This document shows positions 27,065 through 36,189 of a DNA stretch of 64,000 nucleotides, one piece after another. How positions within the stretch are numbered: position 1 is the stretch's first letter; each line of letters begins with the position of its first letter. The notes below the pieces were generated by a model. It had not been told where the DNA came from. It ran no database searches and worked only from the letters and a program-made list of their open reading frames with translations. The stretch comes from JACJVV01 sp964581515 (GTDB lineage Archaea > Nanobdellota > Nanobdellia > Woesearchaeales > JACJVV01), in the NCBI GenBank assembly GCA_964581515.1, contig CAZOOV010000008.1, forward strand, positions 1 through 64,000, given 5' to 3'. The position numbers were made by a program, and so were the translations under genes.

Positions 27065-30000
27065 ACACAGCAAATAAAATGAGAAAAAGTTTCTTATCAT
27101 TAACTATACTAAGAATTGCTATTTTATTATTATTTGTAGGAGTAGTATCAGCTCTTGAGTGTCAAGAGATAAACCAATCAGGTGTATATATAATGGATCA
27201 GGATGTAAGTGTTACAGATCCTAATTCAAGTACATGTTTTACAATCGCTACTGATAATGTAGTGCTTCAGGGCAATGGAAAAGAAATAAACTATGATGGA
27301 AGACCTTTTACAGGTGTCTATGTAGCAAATGTAAATAATGTAACACTAGAAGGACTTGAAATTAATGAGCCTTATAATGGTATTGTTGTTTCAGGTAATG
27401 ATGTGCTTGTTGACGACACAAAAGTTTATTTTGCAGAAAAATATGGAATACAAATAACAGGATTAGCAAGCAATGTTGTGATTGAAGATTCTTTATTTGA
27501 TGATTCACAAGATTTTGATTTATGGGTTAATGATCAGAATTGTGATGTAACTGTTAATAATGTTGAAGGATCTGGAAGCAGAGAAATTGGCTTCTATACA
27601 AGCGCTTCAAATACTGCTACAGTTGTTGATAAAGAATTCTCAGAACTTATCTTATGTGGAGCAGATGCCATGAATTTTGATAATATTAAAGTATGGGGTT
27701 CACCTACTATTAATAATAATGGTGTATTGCTGTATGGTGCAGATGGATTTCACATGAAAGATTCTAATATTGCAAGCAATAAATTTGGAATTGAGATATA
27801 TGATAGTAATGCTGCTGATCTTGATAATGTTACAATAGAGAATAATGCTGGTCATGGATTATATATATATGACTCAAGCGGTCATGAATTCAATGATCTT
27901 GTCCTAAGGAACAATATCGGTATGGGTCTATATGTAGAAGATAGTGAAAACATTGAGATTGCTGATTCTTTGATCGAATACAGCTGGGATCTTGGTGCAT
28001 TCATAATCGGAACTACAGACAGCACTATCAGATCAAGCAATATAACATACAATGATGCTGGTGGAGTACTAATACATACTAGTGATAATATAAGGGTTGA
28101 TGATTGTATTGTTGATAAGAATAATGATGATACTGTATCTTCTTTATCGCAGATATATCCAACATCATTTGGATTTGGTATATCAAGCTGGGATTCAACA
28201 GTAGTTGAATTGCAAGATAACTTAATCGAACAGAATGATAATGAAGGTATCTTGTTCTACAAGACAACTCTTGGCGAAGTTGAGAGAAATACTGTACAGA
28301 ACAATGGATACGGTATAATGCTTAGAGGAATAACTCATAACGGTGATGAAGGTAATACTGATAATGTCTTTGTCGGCAATGTCGTTAAGAACAATGTTGA
28401 TGATGTCGCTTATCTATTTGATTCAAGCAGCAATAACATGATAAGAGACAGTGTTATTGAGACAGGAACAAAAGTTGTTTCACAAGCGGGTTATTATCTA
28501 TTAGATTCACTTAATAACGTATTACTTAACGTAACATATGATGATACAACACAAGAAGAATTAGTTACTTTCTTCCCAGGATATGATCCTGAACTTATCA
28601 GGAAATGGTATCTTAATGTTGATGTAGAAGATCAGTTCGGCGCTCCAGTTAGCAATGCAAATGTTGATGTTTATTACGGAGCTACACACACTGCTGATTA
28701 TGTAGCAGGAGTATGGAACCCTATAGATCATATATTAAATAAGACAGGAAAATTTACTCCTATCTATACAATTGAGGCAACAGCTCCAGATTGCAGTGAT
28801 AATATGACACAGTTGTCAATACTACAAAATCTTGATTTGACATTAAGTCTTAATTGTTTAACTAATCACGCACCTACTGCTATTGCAGATTCTTATTTTG
28901 TTACTGAGAATGGAGTGCTTCATGTATATGCTCCTGGAATCTTGTTTAATGATTCAGATGTTGATGCTGATTCTTTAAGTGCAAGGCTTATTACAGGTAC
29001 AGCAAATGGAGTTCTTAACTTCAGTGCAGATGAGGATGGTGCTTTTAATTATACACCAAATCCTGGTTTCTCAGGAATTGATTTATTTAGCTATGTAGCT
29101 AATGATGGTCAAAATGATAGTGTAAGAGTGTTTGTTACAATTAATGTGACTCCAATTAATCATCAGCCTACTGCAACAGATTTATCTGTAAGCGTAAATG
29201 AAGGCGGACAAGTTGAAATCACACTTAATTGTACTGACAGTGATGGTGATGCATTGACTTATAGTGTCGCTTCACAACCAGCACATGGAACATTATCTCC
29301 AGTAGTTGGTGATAAGGTTGATTATACACCTGTTATTGATTATGATGGTGATGATGCTTTTACATACAGATGTAATGATGGTAATATATTTAGTAATTAT
29401 GGAACAGTTAACATAACTGTTATTGATGTTCCTTTCATAGTATCAGGAATTACATCAAACTTACCATTATATACAAATGGAAGTCAAGATGAGAATATTA
29501 GTGTTAACTTCACAAGCAGTGTTTATCCGATTGCAGTATCATTTTGGATATACAATGCAACAGGTGCATTAGTAAATTATCCTATTGCACAAAATGTTGC
29601 AAATGCTCTTGAGTTACCAGTAATATATACTGTTTCTTCAGGAACAGTTGAAGGAAACTATACAATTAACATGAGTGTAACCCATAATGCAGATACAATG
29701 TATTATGAACTTGGCGATTTTATTGTAGACAAAACTGCACCTGGACTTGATATAACTTCTCCTTTGACAGGGGACATTGTTAATGGTGATAAAGTAATTG
29801 TCTTTATAGATGACGAGCCAACCAACCCAGAATGTTCAATTAATAATATTGCATGGGATTCATGCGTGTCAGGTGTAACAACCTTGAATGATCTTACAGG
29901 TTTTGCTGGACTTCCAGACGGTGATTTTGAGTTATTGTTAAGAGATACAGATCTTGCAGGAAACTCAAACATTGATAATAGACCAAACATAACAAAGGAT

Positions 30001-31299
30001 ACATCAATACCTAATGTTACAAATGTTATGACTGATCCTGCTATGCCTCTTGCAAATAATGGCACAGAGCAGAATGTAAGTGTGAATTTCACAAGCAATG
30101 AGTATCCAGTAAATGTAACATTTAATCTATTCAATGAATCTGGAGCTTTGGTAAATAGCCAAGGTCCTACTACTGTAACAAGTGCTTCAGAGACTGTGAC
30201 TTTTACAGTACCAGCTGGACTAACAGATGGAAATTATACTCTGAATATGACTGTTGCAGACAGCATTGGAAATGAAGTTGAAGTTACAATCGGAACAATA
30301 GTTGTAGATACAACAATGCCTCCTTTTGTACAATTATCTGATGATGAATATAGCGTGCTTGTTGGTAGTGATACACAACTTAACATACTTGCAAATGATA
30401 CTGCAATGTATACAAGCATATGGCTATATGATATTGCTTCAGCACCAGTATATGGAACAGCAACATCAACACTTGATGGAAAAGCAGTAATATATACTTC
30501 AGGAAGTGCAACAGCAACAGATTATTTCACTTACAATGTTATTGATAGCAATAACAATACTTATGGCGTTGCTACAGTAACTGTTCATATTGTTGAGAAC
30601 AGTGCTCCAGTGATAAATCTATCAGGAGTAAGCGCTGCAGGAACTGTTGGAGTGCAGTCTGTACTTGATTTGAGTCCTTATGTGGATGATTCAGATAATG
30701 ATTCATTGACATACAGTTCAAATGTTACAGCACTTGGTGGAAGTATAAATGCAAGCGGAGTAATAATTTGGACTCCTACCACTGCAGGAACATACACAAT
30801 AAGTGTTAGCGTATGTGATGATTATCAATGTTCAACAGATGATTTTACTGTTACAGTAAGTGCACAGCAAAATAATAATGACAATAACAATAATAATGGC
30901 GGAAACAATAACAGAGGAAATAGCGGTAGACGTCCAAGAGTGACAGTATTTATTGATGATACCTCTGGTGGAAGACATTTTAATGTTACTGGACTACCTG
31001 ATGGTGCATGGGATAAAGATGAAGACTTATCTGATGGAGAAGTCGATGTCTATGTGCCAAGCGGAAGTGATGGTGTAGGTGATAATCAAACTGGTGATAA
31101 TGAGACTACTCTAGGAAGAGGCATAACAGGATTTGCAATATTTGGTAATCCAGCAATGCTTTTTGGATGGGGAATCATAATCTTCTTGTTATTCATATTA
31201 CTGATGGAATTGATATTATTAGTAATAATGAAGAAGAAAAGACAAGGTAGAGAAGCTAGTGTTAATAGACCTGCTCCTTTTTTCGGAATGGTTAAATAA
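27061..31299 (+). CDS. Giant beta-helix/Ig-like surface protein with C-terminal anchor
   Basis: 1412 residues. Signal peptide (LRIAILLLFVGVVSA), then a right-handed parallel beta-helix (about 55-480) with repeated NN/DS turns like NosD/PbH1 proteins, a bridging domain, two cadherin/VCBS-like repeats (PTAIADSYFVTENG and PTATDLSVSVNEG starts, about 600-790), two similar Ig-like repeats (VNFTS..YP), a further Ig domain, an Asn/Gly-rich spacer (QQNNNDNNNNNGGNN) and a membrane helix with a basic tail. Likely a cell-surface adhesin or glycan-binding protein. Follows 26282 with ATGA overlap. Confidence 0.8.
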   Translation: MNTANKMRKSFLSLTILRIAILLLFVGVVSALECQEINQSGVYIMDQDVSVTDPNSSTCFTIATDNVVLQGNGKEINYDGRPFTGVYVANVNNVTLEGLEINEPYNGIVVSGNDVLVDDTKVYFAEKYGIQITGLASNVVIEDSLFDDSQDFDLWVNDQNCDVTVNNVEGSGSREIGFYTSASNTATVVDKEFSELILCGADAMNFDNIKVWGSPTINNNGVLLYGADGFHMKDSNIASNKFGIEIYDSNAADLDNVTIENNAGHGLYIYDSSGHEFNDLVLRNNIGMGLYVEDSENIEIADSLIEYSWDLGAFIIGTTDSTIRSSNITYNDAGGVLIHTSDNIRVDDCIVDKNNDDTVSSLSQIYPTSFGFGISSWDSTVVELQDNLIEQNDNEGILFYKTTLGEVERNTVQNNGYGIMLRGITHNGDEGNTDNVFVGNVVKNNVDDVAYLFDSSSNNMIRDSVIETGTKVVSQAGYYLLDSLNNVLLNVTYDDTTQEELVTFFPGYDPELIRKWYLNVDVEDQFGAPVSNANVDVYYGATHTADYVAGVWNPIDHILNKTGKFTPIYTIEATAPDCSDNMTQLSILQNLDLTLSLNCLTNHAPTAIADSYFVTENGVLHVYAPGILFNDSDVDADSLSARLITGTANGVLNFSADEDGAFNYTPNPGFSGIDLFSYVANDGQNDSVRVFVTINVTPINHQPTATDLSVSVNEGGQVEITLNCTDSDGDALTYSVASQPAHGTLSPVVGDKVDYTPVIDYDGDDAFTYRCNDGNIFSNYGTVNITVIDVPFIVSGITSNLPLYTNGSQDENISVNFTSSVYPIAVSFWIYNATGALVNYPIAQNVANALELPVIYTVSSGTVEGNYTINMSVTHNADTMYYELGDFIVDKTAPGLDITSPLTGDIVNGDKVIVFIDDEPTNPECSINNIAWDSCVSGVTTLNDLTGFAGLPDGDFELLLRDTDLAGNSNIDNRPNITKDTSIPNVTNVMTDPAMPLANNGTEQNVSVNFTSNEYPVNVTFNLFNESGALVNSQGPTTVTSASETVTFTVPAGLTDGNYTLNMTVADSIGNEVEVTIGTIVVDTTMPPFVQLSDDEYSVLVGSDTQLNILANDTAMYTSIWLYDIASAPVYGTATSTLDGKAVIYTSGSATATDYFTYNVIDSNNNTYGVATVTVHIVENSAPVINLSGVSAAGTVGVQSVLDLSPYVDDSDNDSLTYSSNVTALGGSINASGVIIWTPTTAGTYTISVSVCDDYQCSTDDFTVTVSAQQNNNDNNNNNGGNNNRGNSGRRPRVTVFIDDTSGGRHFNVTGLPDGAWDKDEDLSDGEVDVYVPSGSDGVGDNQTGDNETTLGRGITGFAIFGNPAMLFGWGIIIFLLFILLMELILLVIMKKKRQGREASVNRPAPFFGMVK

Positions 31300-31314
31300 T
31301 CAGTCATAATAACT

Positions 31315-31338
31315 GGTCAAGTGATTGACCTTATTTTA
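31315..31338 (+). terminator. Hairpin with T-rich tail after the surface protein
   Basis: GGTCAA-GTGA-TTGACC forms a perfect 6-bp stem 16 nt after the stop codon, followed by TTATTTTATT. It could end transcription or stabilise the mRNA 3' end. Confidence 0.4.
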
Positions 31339-31377
31339 TTATTCTTATTTATTTTAATTATTAACTTGATTGTTAAT

Positions 31378-32277
31378 TTAATTTTTTATTGTATTTAGAA
31401 ATTGGTTAAAGTCTTTTATTGGTGGGAGTCCGCTTTGTTCTGCTCCATATTTTCTATTGGCTGCCATGACTTTCCTGATTGATTCTGCAGATGCATTTTG
31501 ATTCATGCTATATGTGATGGTTTTTGATCCAAGCCAATATCTTGGGAAATAAGTAAATCTTGATTTAAATTTGTATTTTGCTATTCTATGGTCTCTTTCA
31601 TGTGCTTTATCTTCTGCACTCTCTGCATCTGCAATCATATTAAAATGTCTATTTTTCATAATCTCTGCTAGTTCTTCTTTTTTCATATCTTTCAAAGAGC
31701 GATGTCTGATTGCTTCATATATCCTTCCAAATGCTTGTCTAAGGCTATTTCTTTTGCTTTCTAGGGCATATTCATTACATGCAACAGTTGCTAATGTATT
31801 TAGATAAAAACCTGGTCTTTTTCTTGATTTGCCATCACTAAAAGGGTGTTTTTTTAGTTTTCCATCAAGCATTTTCTCAACATTTGCATAGTATGTTAAT
31901 GCAACGCTATCAAAAGTCAAACAATCACTAAATGTTCCTGTTGTAAAATAATCTTCAAGTCCATTCTCTGTAATGAAATTATCTACTGTGCTTGCTTCTT
32001 TTGCTCTTTTTTCGGCAAGTCTTAATGCTTCATCAATTGATGAGTCATCTCTTGGTAGGACATCATTTAAATCGCTTGGAAGTATCTGCTTTTCAAATGC
32101 TTGTTCAAATATTATGCCTTCTCCTATGAATCTTCTTCTTGATTTAGGGACTACTCTTAGAAATGCAAGTTCATATAGGTCAGATGATACTGCTGCAATG
32201 ACTCTGCAGTCTTTTCTCATGAATGTCTGATTAGCTAATGGTTCATATTCCTGTAACATAAATTTGAATGGATGCAT
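31378..32277 (-). CDS. Hypothetical protein
   Basis: 299 residues, soluble, helical, Lys/Arg/Glu-rich. No domain recognised. It occupies the place downstream of rpl11 where many archaea have the uL1-uL10-P1 genes, which are absent here. The 197 nt between it and rpl11 (32278-32474) are AT-rich and hold nothing I can support. Confidence 0.5.
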   Translation of the reverse strand: MHPFKFMLQEYEPLANQTFMRKDCRVIAAVSSDLYELAFLRVVPKSRRRFIGEGIIFEQAFEKQILPSDLNDVLPRDDSSIDEALRLAEKRAKEASTVDNFITENGLEDYFTTGTFSDCLTFDSVALTYYANVEKMLDGKLKKHPFSDGKSRKRPGFYLNTLATVACNEYALESKRNSLRQAFGRIYEAIRHRSLKDMKKEELAEIMKNRHFNMIADAESAEDKAHERDHRIAKYKFKSRFTYFPRYWLGSKTITYSMNQNASAESIRKVMAANRKYGAEQSGLPPIKDFNQFLNTIKN

Positions 32278-32474
32278 ATATGATGTAATTGCTTTTGCTT
32301 ATATAAAGTTTATAGTGCTTATATGTCTAAATATTCATATAATGAATAAACTCGTGATAATAGGAGATTAGATGAGAATGATGATAATGAATGATTAAAT
32401 AAAAATTATAATACATAATTTAAGAATGATAATAAAAAATCAAATAAGAAAAAAAGAGAAATAAAAAAGAAGAT

Positions 32475-33233
32475 TTATTTCTTCTCTTCAGGTTTAGCGC
32501 CTGCTGCTGCGTCTCCGTCCTTAGCATCTCCCGCAGCTTCTTCTGCAGGTAGTTTTTCATGCTGGATGACATCAGGTATCTCAGCTTCAATCATTCTCTT
32601 CTTGATCTCGTTTCTGGTCTTACCTGCCATCTCATTAAGGATCTTATCAGCTAATTCTTCGAATTCATGTCTACGCTGTTCGATCTCTTCTTGTAATTTC
32701 TTCTTCTCTTCTTCAAGCGCTTTCATTTCTTCTGCGCTTAGTTCAGTCTTACCTGATAGGATCTTGTCTTTGAATGCACCTTTGTCAATCTCTTGGCACA
32801 TCTCTTTTCCTGATTTACCTTCAACCATGACACCCATGCCATTGCATGTGCCTATGATCTCTTTTACTCTGGCAAATGCATCTTTGCCTAGAAGGTTTTC
32901 TTCTTTCATCTGTGCTATTTTGATAACCTGTTCTATCTTAAGGTCTGCAACCTTATCAGTTTTAGCGTTGCTTGTACCTTTTGTGATACCTGCTTCTTTC
33001 TTGATTAGTCCTGATGCAGGTGGTGTACCAACAGAAATCGTAAATTCTTTAGATTCATCATCTACTTCAAGACATACTGGAACCTGCATACCATCGAATG
33101 CTGCTGTTTTCTTATTTATTTCAGCGATTACTTCGCCAATATTAACTCCCATTGGACCAAGTGCTGGACCCAGTGGTGGAGCAGCTGTAGCTTTTCCGCC
33201 ATTTACTAGAACATCTAATTTTTGTTTTCCCAT
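32475..33233 (-). CDS. rpl11: Ribosomal protein uL11 with unusual C-terminal extension
   Basis: 252 residues from the internal ATG near 33233 (MGKQKLDVLVNGG). An in-frame TTG-started extension upstream is not uL11-like and I reject it. Residues 1-160 are canonical (PPLGPALGPMGVNIGEV; GLIKKEAGITKG). uL11 forms the GTPase centre stalk base. After about residue 160 there is a 90-residue tail, first a coiled coil (EEEKKKLQEEIEQRRHEFEE) and then an Ala/Asp/Lys-rich end. Such a tail is longer than in most archaeal uL11. Confidence 0.9.
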   Translation of the reverse strand: MGKQKLDVLVNGGKATAAPPLGPALGPMGVNIGEVIAEINKKTAAFDGMQVPVCLEVDDESKEFTISVGTPPASGLIKKEAGITKGTSNAKTDKVADLKIEQVIKIAQMKEENLLGKDAFARVKEIIGTCNGMGVMVEGKSGKEMCQEIDKGAFKDKILSGKTELSAEEMKALEEEKKKLQEEIEQRRHEFEELADKILNEMAGKTRNEIKKRMIEAEIPDVIQHEKLPAEEAAGDAKDGDAAAGAKPEEKK

Positions 33234-33334
33234 TTTCTTTTCTCCCACCTTATGGTGTTGGATTCCCTCTACTTTTTTGTTTGCATTAACCAAAGCAGTT
33301 TTGGGCAACCGGTTATTTTGTTTTATTCTTTAAT

Positions 33335-34537
33335 CTATTCTGAAGATGGTGTTGTTTCATCTTCATTTGTTTCACGACGGATAACTTTTACAGCGTCCAT
33401 CTTGAGTGTGATTGGAATAGGTACAGCAGCTTCAAGAAGTTCTACTACAACTTCTTCTTTGCCTTTGTCTATCCTTATGATCTTTGCATTTTCACGCTTG
33501 AATGGTCCAGAGATTATCTCTACAATATCGTTTTGCTGTATATTTACTTCTCTTTTTACTTGTTCAAGCATATGTTCGATCTCACTATATTGAATCTCAT
33601 TTGGTAATATTCCTCTTGCATAAGGTATTCCAAATGCTGCTTGTTCTGCATCTCCTTTGTTTTCTGCTTCAATGAAGATGTAACCACGCATTCCATGCGC
33701 TCTTATTACAGAATATACTTTGAAATTTTTCTTTTCAGCATTTGATGTTAAGAAGTCCATTACTTGATCTTCTCTGTTTGCTGTTGTTCTTAGTGCATAA
33801 ATATGAGTTTTTAAACCATCTGTATCTTCTTTTTCTTCTTCTTCTTTTGGTTTTTCTTCTTCAACTGGAGCTTCTTCTTTATCGCTCTCTTTAAGCTCAT
33901 CTATCAATTGTTCATTCTCATCAACATCTGAGACTTCTTCAGTTTTATCTTCTTTTGGTTTTTCTTCTACTTCTTGTTGTGGTTCTTCAATAGGAGTTTC
34001 TTCTTTTTTCTCCTCTGGTTTAGGAATATCTTCAGAAATTTCTTCAACTGGAACTTTTTTTGTTTCTACTTCTTCAGTTTTTTCTTCTTTCACTTCTGGT
34101 TCTTCTTCTTTTGGAAGTTCATCAGTAGTTTTTTCTTCAACAGGCTCTTCTTGTTTTATTTCTTCTTGAACTTGTTCTTCTGTCTCAACAGGTTTCTCTT
34201 CCACTTCTTGTTGTGGTTCTTCAATAGGAGCTTCCTTTGTTTCTTCTTCAGCAGGCTTTTCTTCAACAGGTTCTTCTGATTTTGCTTCTTCTATTTTTTC
34301 TTCAGTTTCTTTTTGTTGTTCTACTTGTTCTTCTGCTCTTTTAATTTGCTGCATTTCAGGTTCATCTCCTTGAGTTTTCTCGACGTCTTTTTCTATTTCT
34401 TCATCGATTTTTTCCAGGTTTTCATCAACCTCTTTTATTTCCTTCTCTTCTTCCTTTATCTCTTCGTCAAGTTTTGAATCAGAATCTTCATTATCTTTTA
34501 AATCAACAGGTTCTTGCTCTTTTTTTTCTTCTTCCAT
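33335..34537 (-). CDS. spt5: Transcription elongation factor Spt5 with long acidic N-terminus
   Basis: 400 residues. The conserved part is only about residues 243-400: NGN domain (THIYALRTTANREDQVMDF; HGMRGYIFIEA) and KOW domain (DIVEIISGPFKRENAKI). Spt5 with Spt4 clamps RNA polymerase. Residues 1-241 are a Glu/Lys/Pro low-complexity region, with PIEEPQQEVEEKP repeated exactly at 104-116 and 182-194. Typical archaeal Spt5 lacks this and is about 150 residues. Placed between secE and rpl11 as in many archaea. Confidence 0.9.
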   Translation of the reverse strand: MEEEKKEQEPVDLKDNEDSDSKLDEEIKEEEKEIKEVDENLEKIDEEIEKDVEKTQGDEPEMQQIKRAEEQVEQQKETEEKIEEAKSEEPVEEKPAEEETKEAPIEEPQQEVEEKPVETEEQVQEEIKQEEPVEEKTTDELPKEEEPEVKEEKTEEVETKKVPVEEISEDIPKPEEKKEETPIEEPQQEVEEKPKEDKTEEVSDVDENEQLIDELKESDKEEAPVEEEKPKEEEEKEDTDGLKTHIYALRTTANREDQVMDFLTSNAEKKNFKVYSVIRAHGMRGYIFIEAENKGDAEQAAFGIPYARGILPNEIQYSEIEHMLEQVKREVNIQQNDIVEIISGPFKRENAKIIRIDKGKEEVVVELLEAAVPIPITLKMDAVKVIRRETNEDETTPSSE

Positions 34538-34558
34538 TTTTTATTACCTAAAATTCAT

Positions 34559-34759
34559 CTAAAAAAAATACTGTTTAACCATGGTGATTATAAATCCAAT
34601 AAAACCTATCAGCAAAATACCAATTCCAGTCACAGTTACGACTATCTTGAATTCTTGCATTGTTGGTTTTTTGGTCACCTTAAGTACTCTTCGACATTCT
34701 TTACCGAAGTTTTTCATTCTTTTCCAAAATGATTGTTTTTCTTCTTCCATTTTAATCAT
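34559..34759 (-). CDS. secE: Preprotein translocase subunit SecE (Sec61 gamma)
   Basis: 66 residues. Amphipathic basic helix (FWKRMKNFGKECRRVLKVTKKPT) then one membrane helix, the usual small SecE layout. ECRRVLKVTKKPT matches the conserved cytosolic helix. Upstream of spt5 by 21 nt, so probably co-transcribed. Confidence 0.9.
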   Translation of the reverse strand: MIKMEEEKQSFWKRMKNFGKECRRVLKVTKKPTMQEFKIVVTVTGIGILLIGFIGFIITMVKQYFF

Positions 34760-34868
34760 TGCTTGCTCAACTAGGCCGTTTAAGACACTAGAAGAATTAT
34801 AGGTTAAGAAGTAGGGATGTCTTTTTAAAGGTTACGCTTAAATGATAGGTATTATAGCATAATATTGT

Positions 34869-35339
34869 TTATATTAGTTCATTAAATACATGTCCATGAA
34901 AATAGCTCAGTATTGTACCATATATGAATGCTTCTTGGCTAATCTGGCTTCCATCTTCCTTTTTTAGATGGTTACCTACCCTTTTATATGCATCTTTACA
35001 TGTTTCTATCATTGTTTCAATATCTGCTTTTGGAAATCCAAGTCTATCTGCATCTTCAAGAAGATCATCTTCTAATTTTGAGATATCAAGTCCATATGTT
35101 TTCCATTTTTCAAGGGATAATTTATCATCAGCAAGATATTTTATCACTGAGTCATAGCTTAAGGTATGTCCTGATTCAGTATTGTAAAGAGGAATTCTAA
35201 CTTCTTCACATTCCATTATGCCTATGAATGTTGCACTTTCTTCTCTTCTATGTATCCTGCAGAAATATTTTATTTCTTTAGGGAATGTGTCTTTTGTCTT
35301 TCTTGTTTCTTTTGTTTTTTTTGTTTCTTCTTGTTTCAT
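34869..35339 (-). CDS. Hypothetical protein
   Basis: 156 residues. A Lys/Thr-rich N-terminus (repeats of KTKETRKTKD) is followed by a helical body with YFCRIHRREE. No family recognised. It sits inside the ftsZ-secE cluster. Confidence 0.45.
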   Translation of the reverse strand: MKQEETKKTKETRKTKDTFPKEIKYFCRIHRREESATFIGIMECEEVRIPLYNTESGHTLSYDSVIKYLADDKLSLEKWKTYGLDISKLEDDLLEDADRLGFPKADIETMIETCKDAYKRVGNHLKKEDGSQISQEAFIYGTILSYFHGHVFNELI

Positions 35340-35447
35340 GAACTTTTTCGAAGGTTGCGATCTGTTTAAAAGATTTTCTGATTGATTCTATTCTATATCA
35401 TAATAAAAGATAATAAGGGGAAGGATTTCTTTTATGATGAGGTATAG

Positions 35448-36134
35448 ATGGCAATTAGAGATTTAATCTTTTCAAAGAAACCAGAGTATAGGACATTGTA
35501 TAATGTTGATTTAGATGTAAGGCCTAATTCTTCAGGAATGCCTAAATTAGTATACAATAGGAGCGTGGTTTGTTTCAAGAATGCAGGATTATTAGGAGAA
35601 AAACATGTGCTTGAGAATGGACTTCTTGTTGATGGATTTGATCCTAAATGTGATGTGATGCAAGAGGGTAAGTTTAGGATATTTTATAGGCAGGATAATG
35701 GAGAATCTATAAGGGATATTGTACAAAGAGCAAAACTTAGGACAAGTGGGTTTAATGATGCAATGCAGGAAGTAATCAAGCATGGAGAATATGCTGTTGA
35801 TGAACTTGAAAGAATTGATCCTCTTTCAACCTTACCTTGGAATACTTACATGCAGATGCCTTATATCGAATCAATGGAGTTGGTAACTCCTGCAGGTATT
35901 CAGACAATGCACGCACATACTAAAGATGATTTGATAAGGTTTTGGAAGCCTAATAAAGAAGATGTTCGTTATGATCTTAGTACTCTTAAGTATTATTTGT
36001 TTAATCAAGCTGTTAGTGGCTGGGATAGATCCTTTATGACTTCTATACTGAATGCTGGGAAAAGAAGGAAGGCACATAATCTTTGGGAAAAATTATGGGA
36101 TGATCCTGCGTCTGTAGATACTGTTGAATTCTAA
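35448..36134 (+). CDS. Hypothetical protein
   Basis: 228 residues, soluble, no recognised motif. Opposite strand to ftsZ and secE, so it interrupts the usual ftsZ-secE-spt5 order. GAGG lies a few nt upstream of its ATG. Confidence 0.5.
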   Translation: MAIRDLIFSKKPEYRTLYNVDLDVRPNSSGMPKLVYNRSVVCFKNAGLLGEKHVLENGLLVDGFDPKCDVMQEGKFRIFYRQDNGESIRDIVQRAKLRTSGFNDAMQEVIKHGEYAVDELERIDPLSTLPWNTYMQMPYIESMELVTPAGIQTMHAHTKDDLIRFWKPNKEDVRYDLSTLKYYLFNQAVSGWDRSFMTSILNAGKRRKAHNLWEKLWDDPASVDTVEF

Positions 36135-36189
36135 AATAAATAATGACTAAAAGAAATAATAATCTTCAGGGAAATATCTAATAGGTATT

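Noticed and set aside
33234..33308. N-terminal extension of uL11 from a TTG codon
   Set aside because: The 25 extra residues do not match uL11, and MGKQKL is the natural family start.
33973..34280. Plus-strand open frame rich in Phe and Leu opposite spt5
   Set aside because: It is the antisense of the Glu/Lys-rich repeat; the reading is low complexity and overlaps a certain gene.
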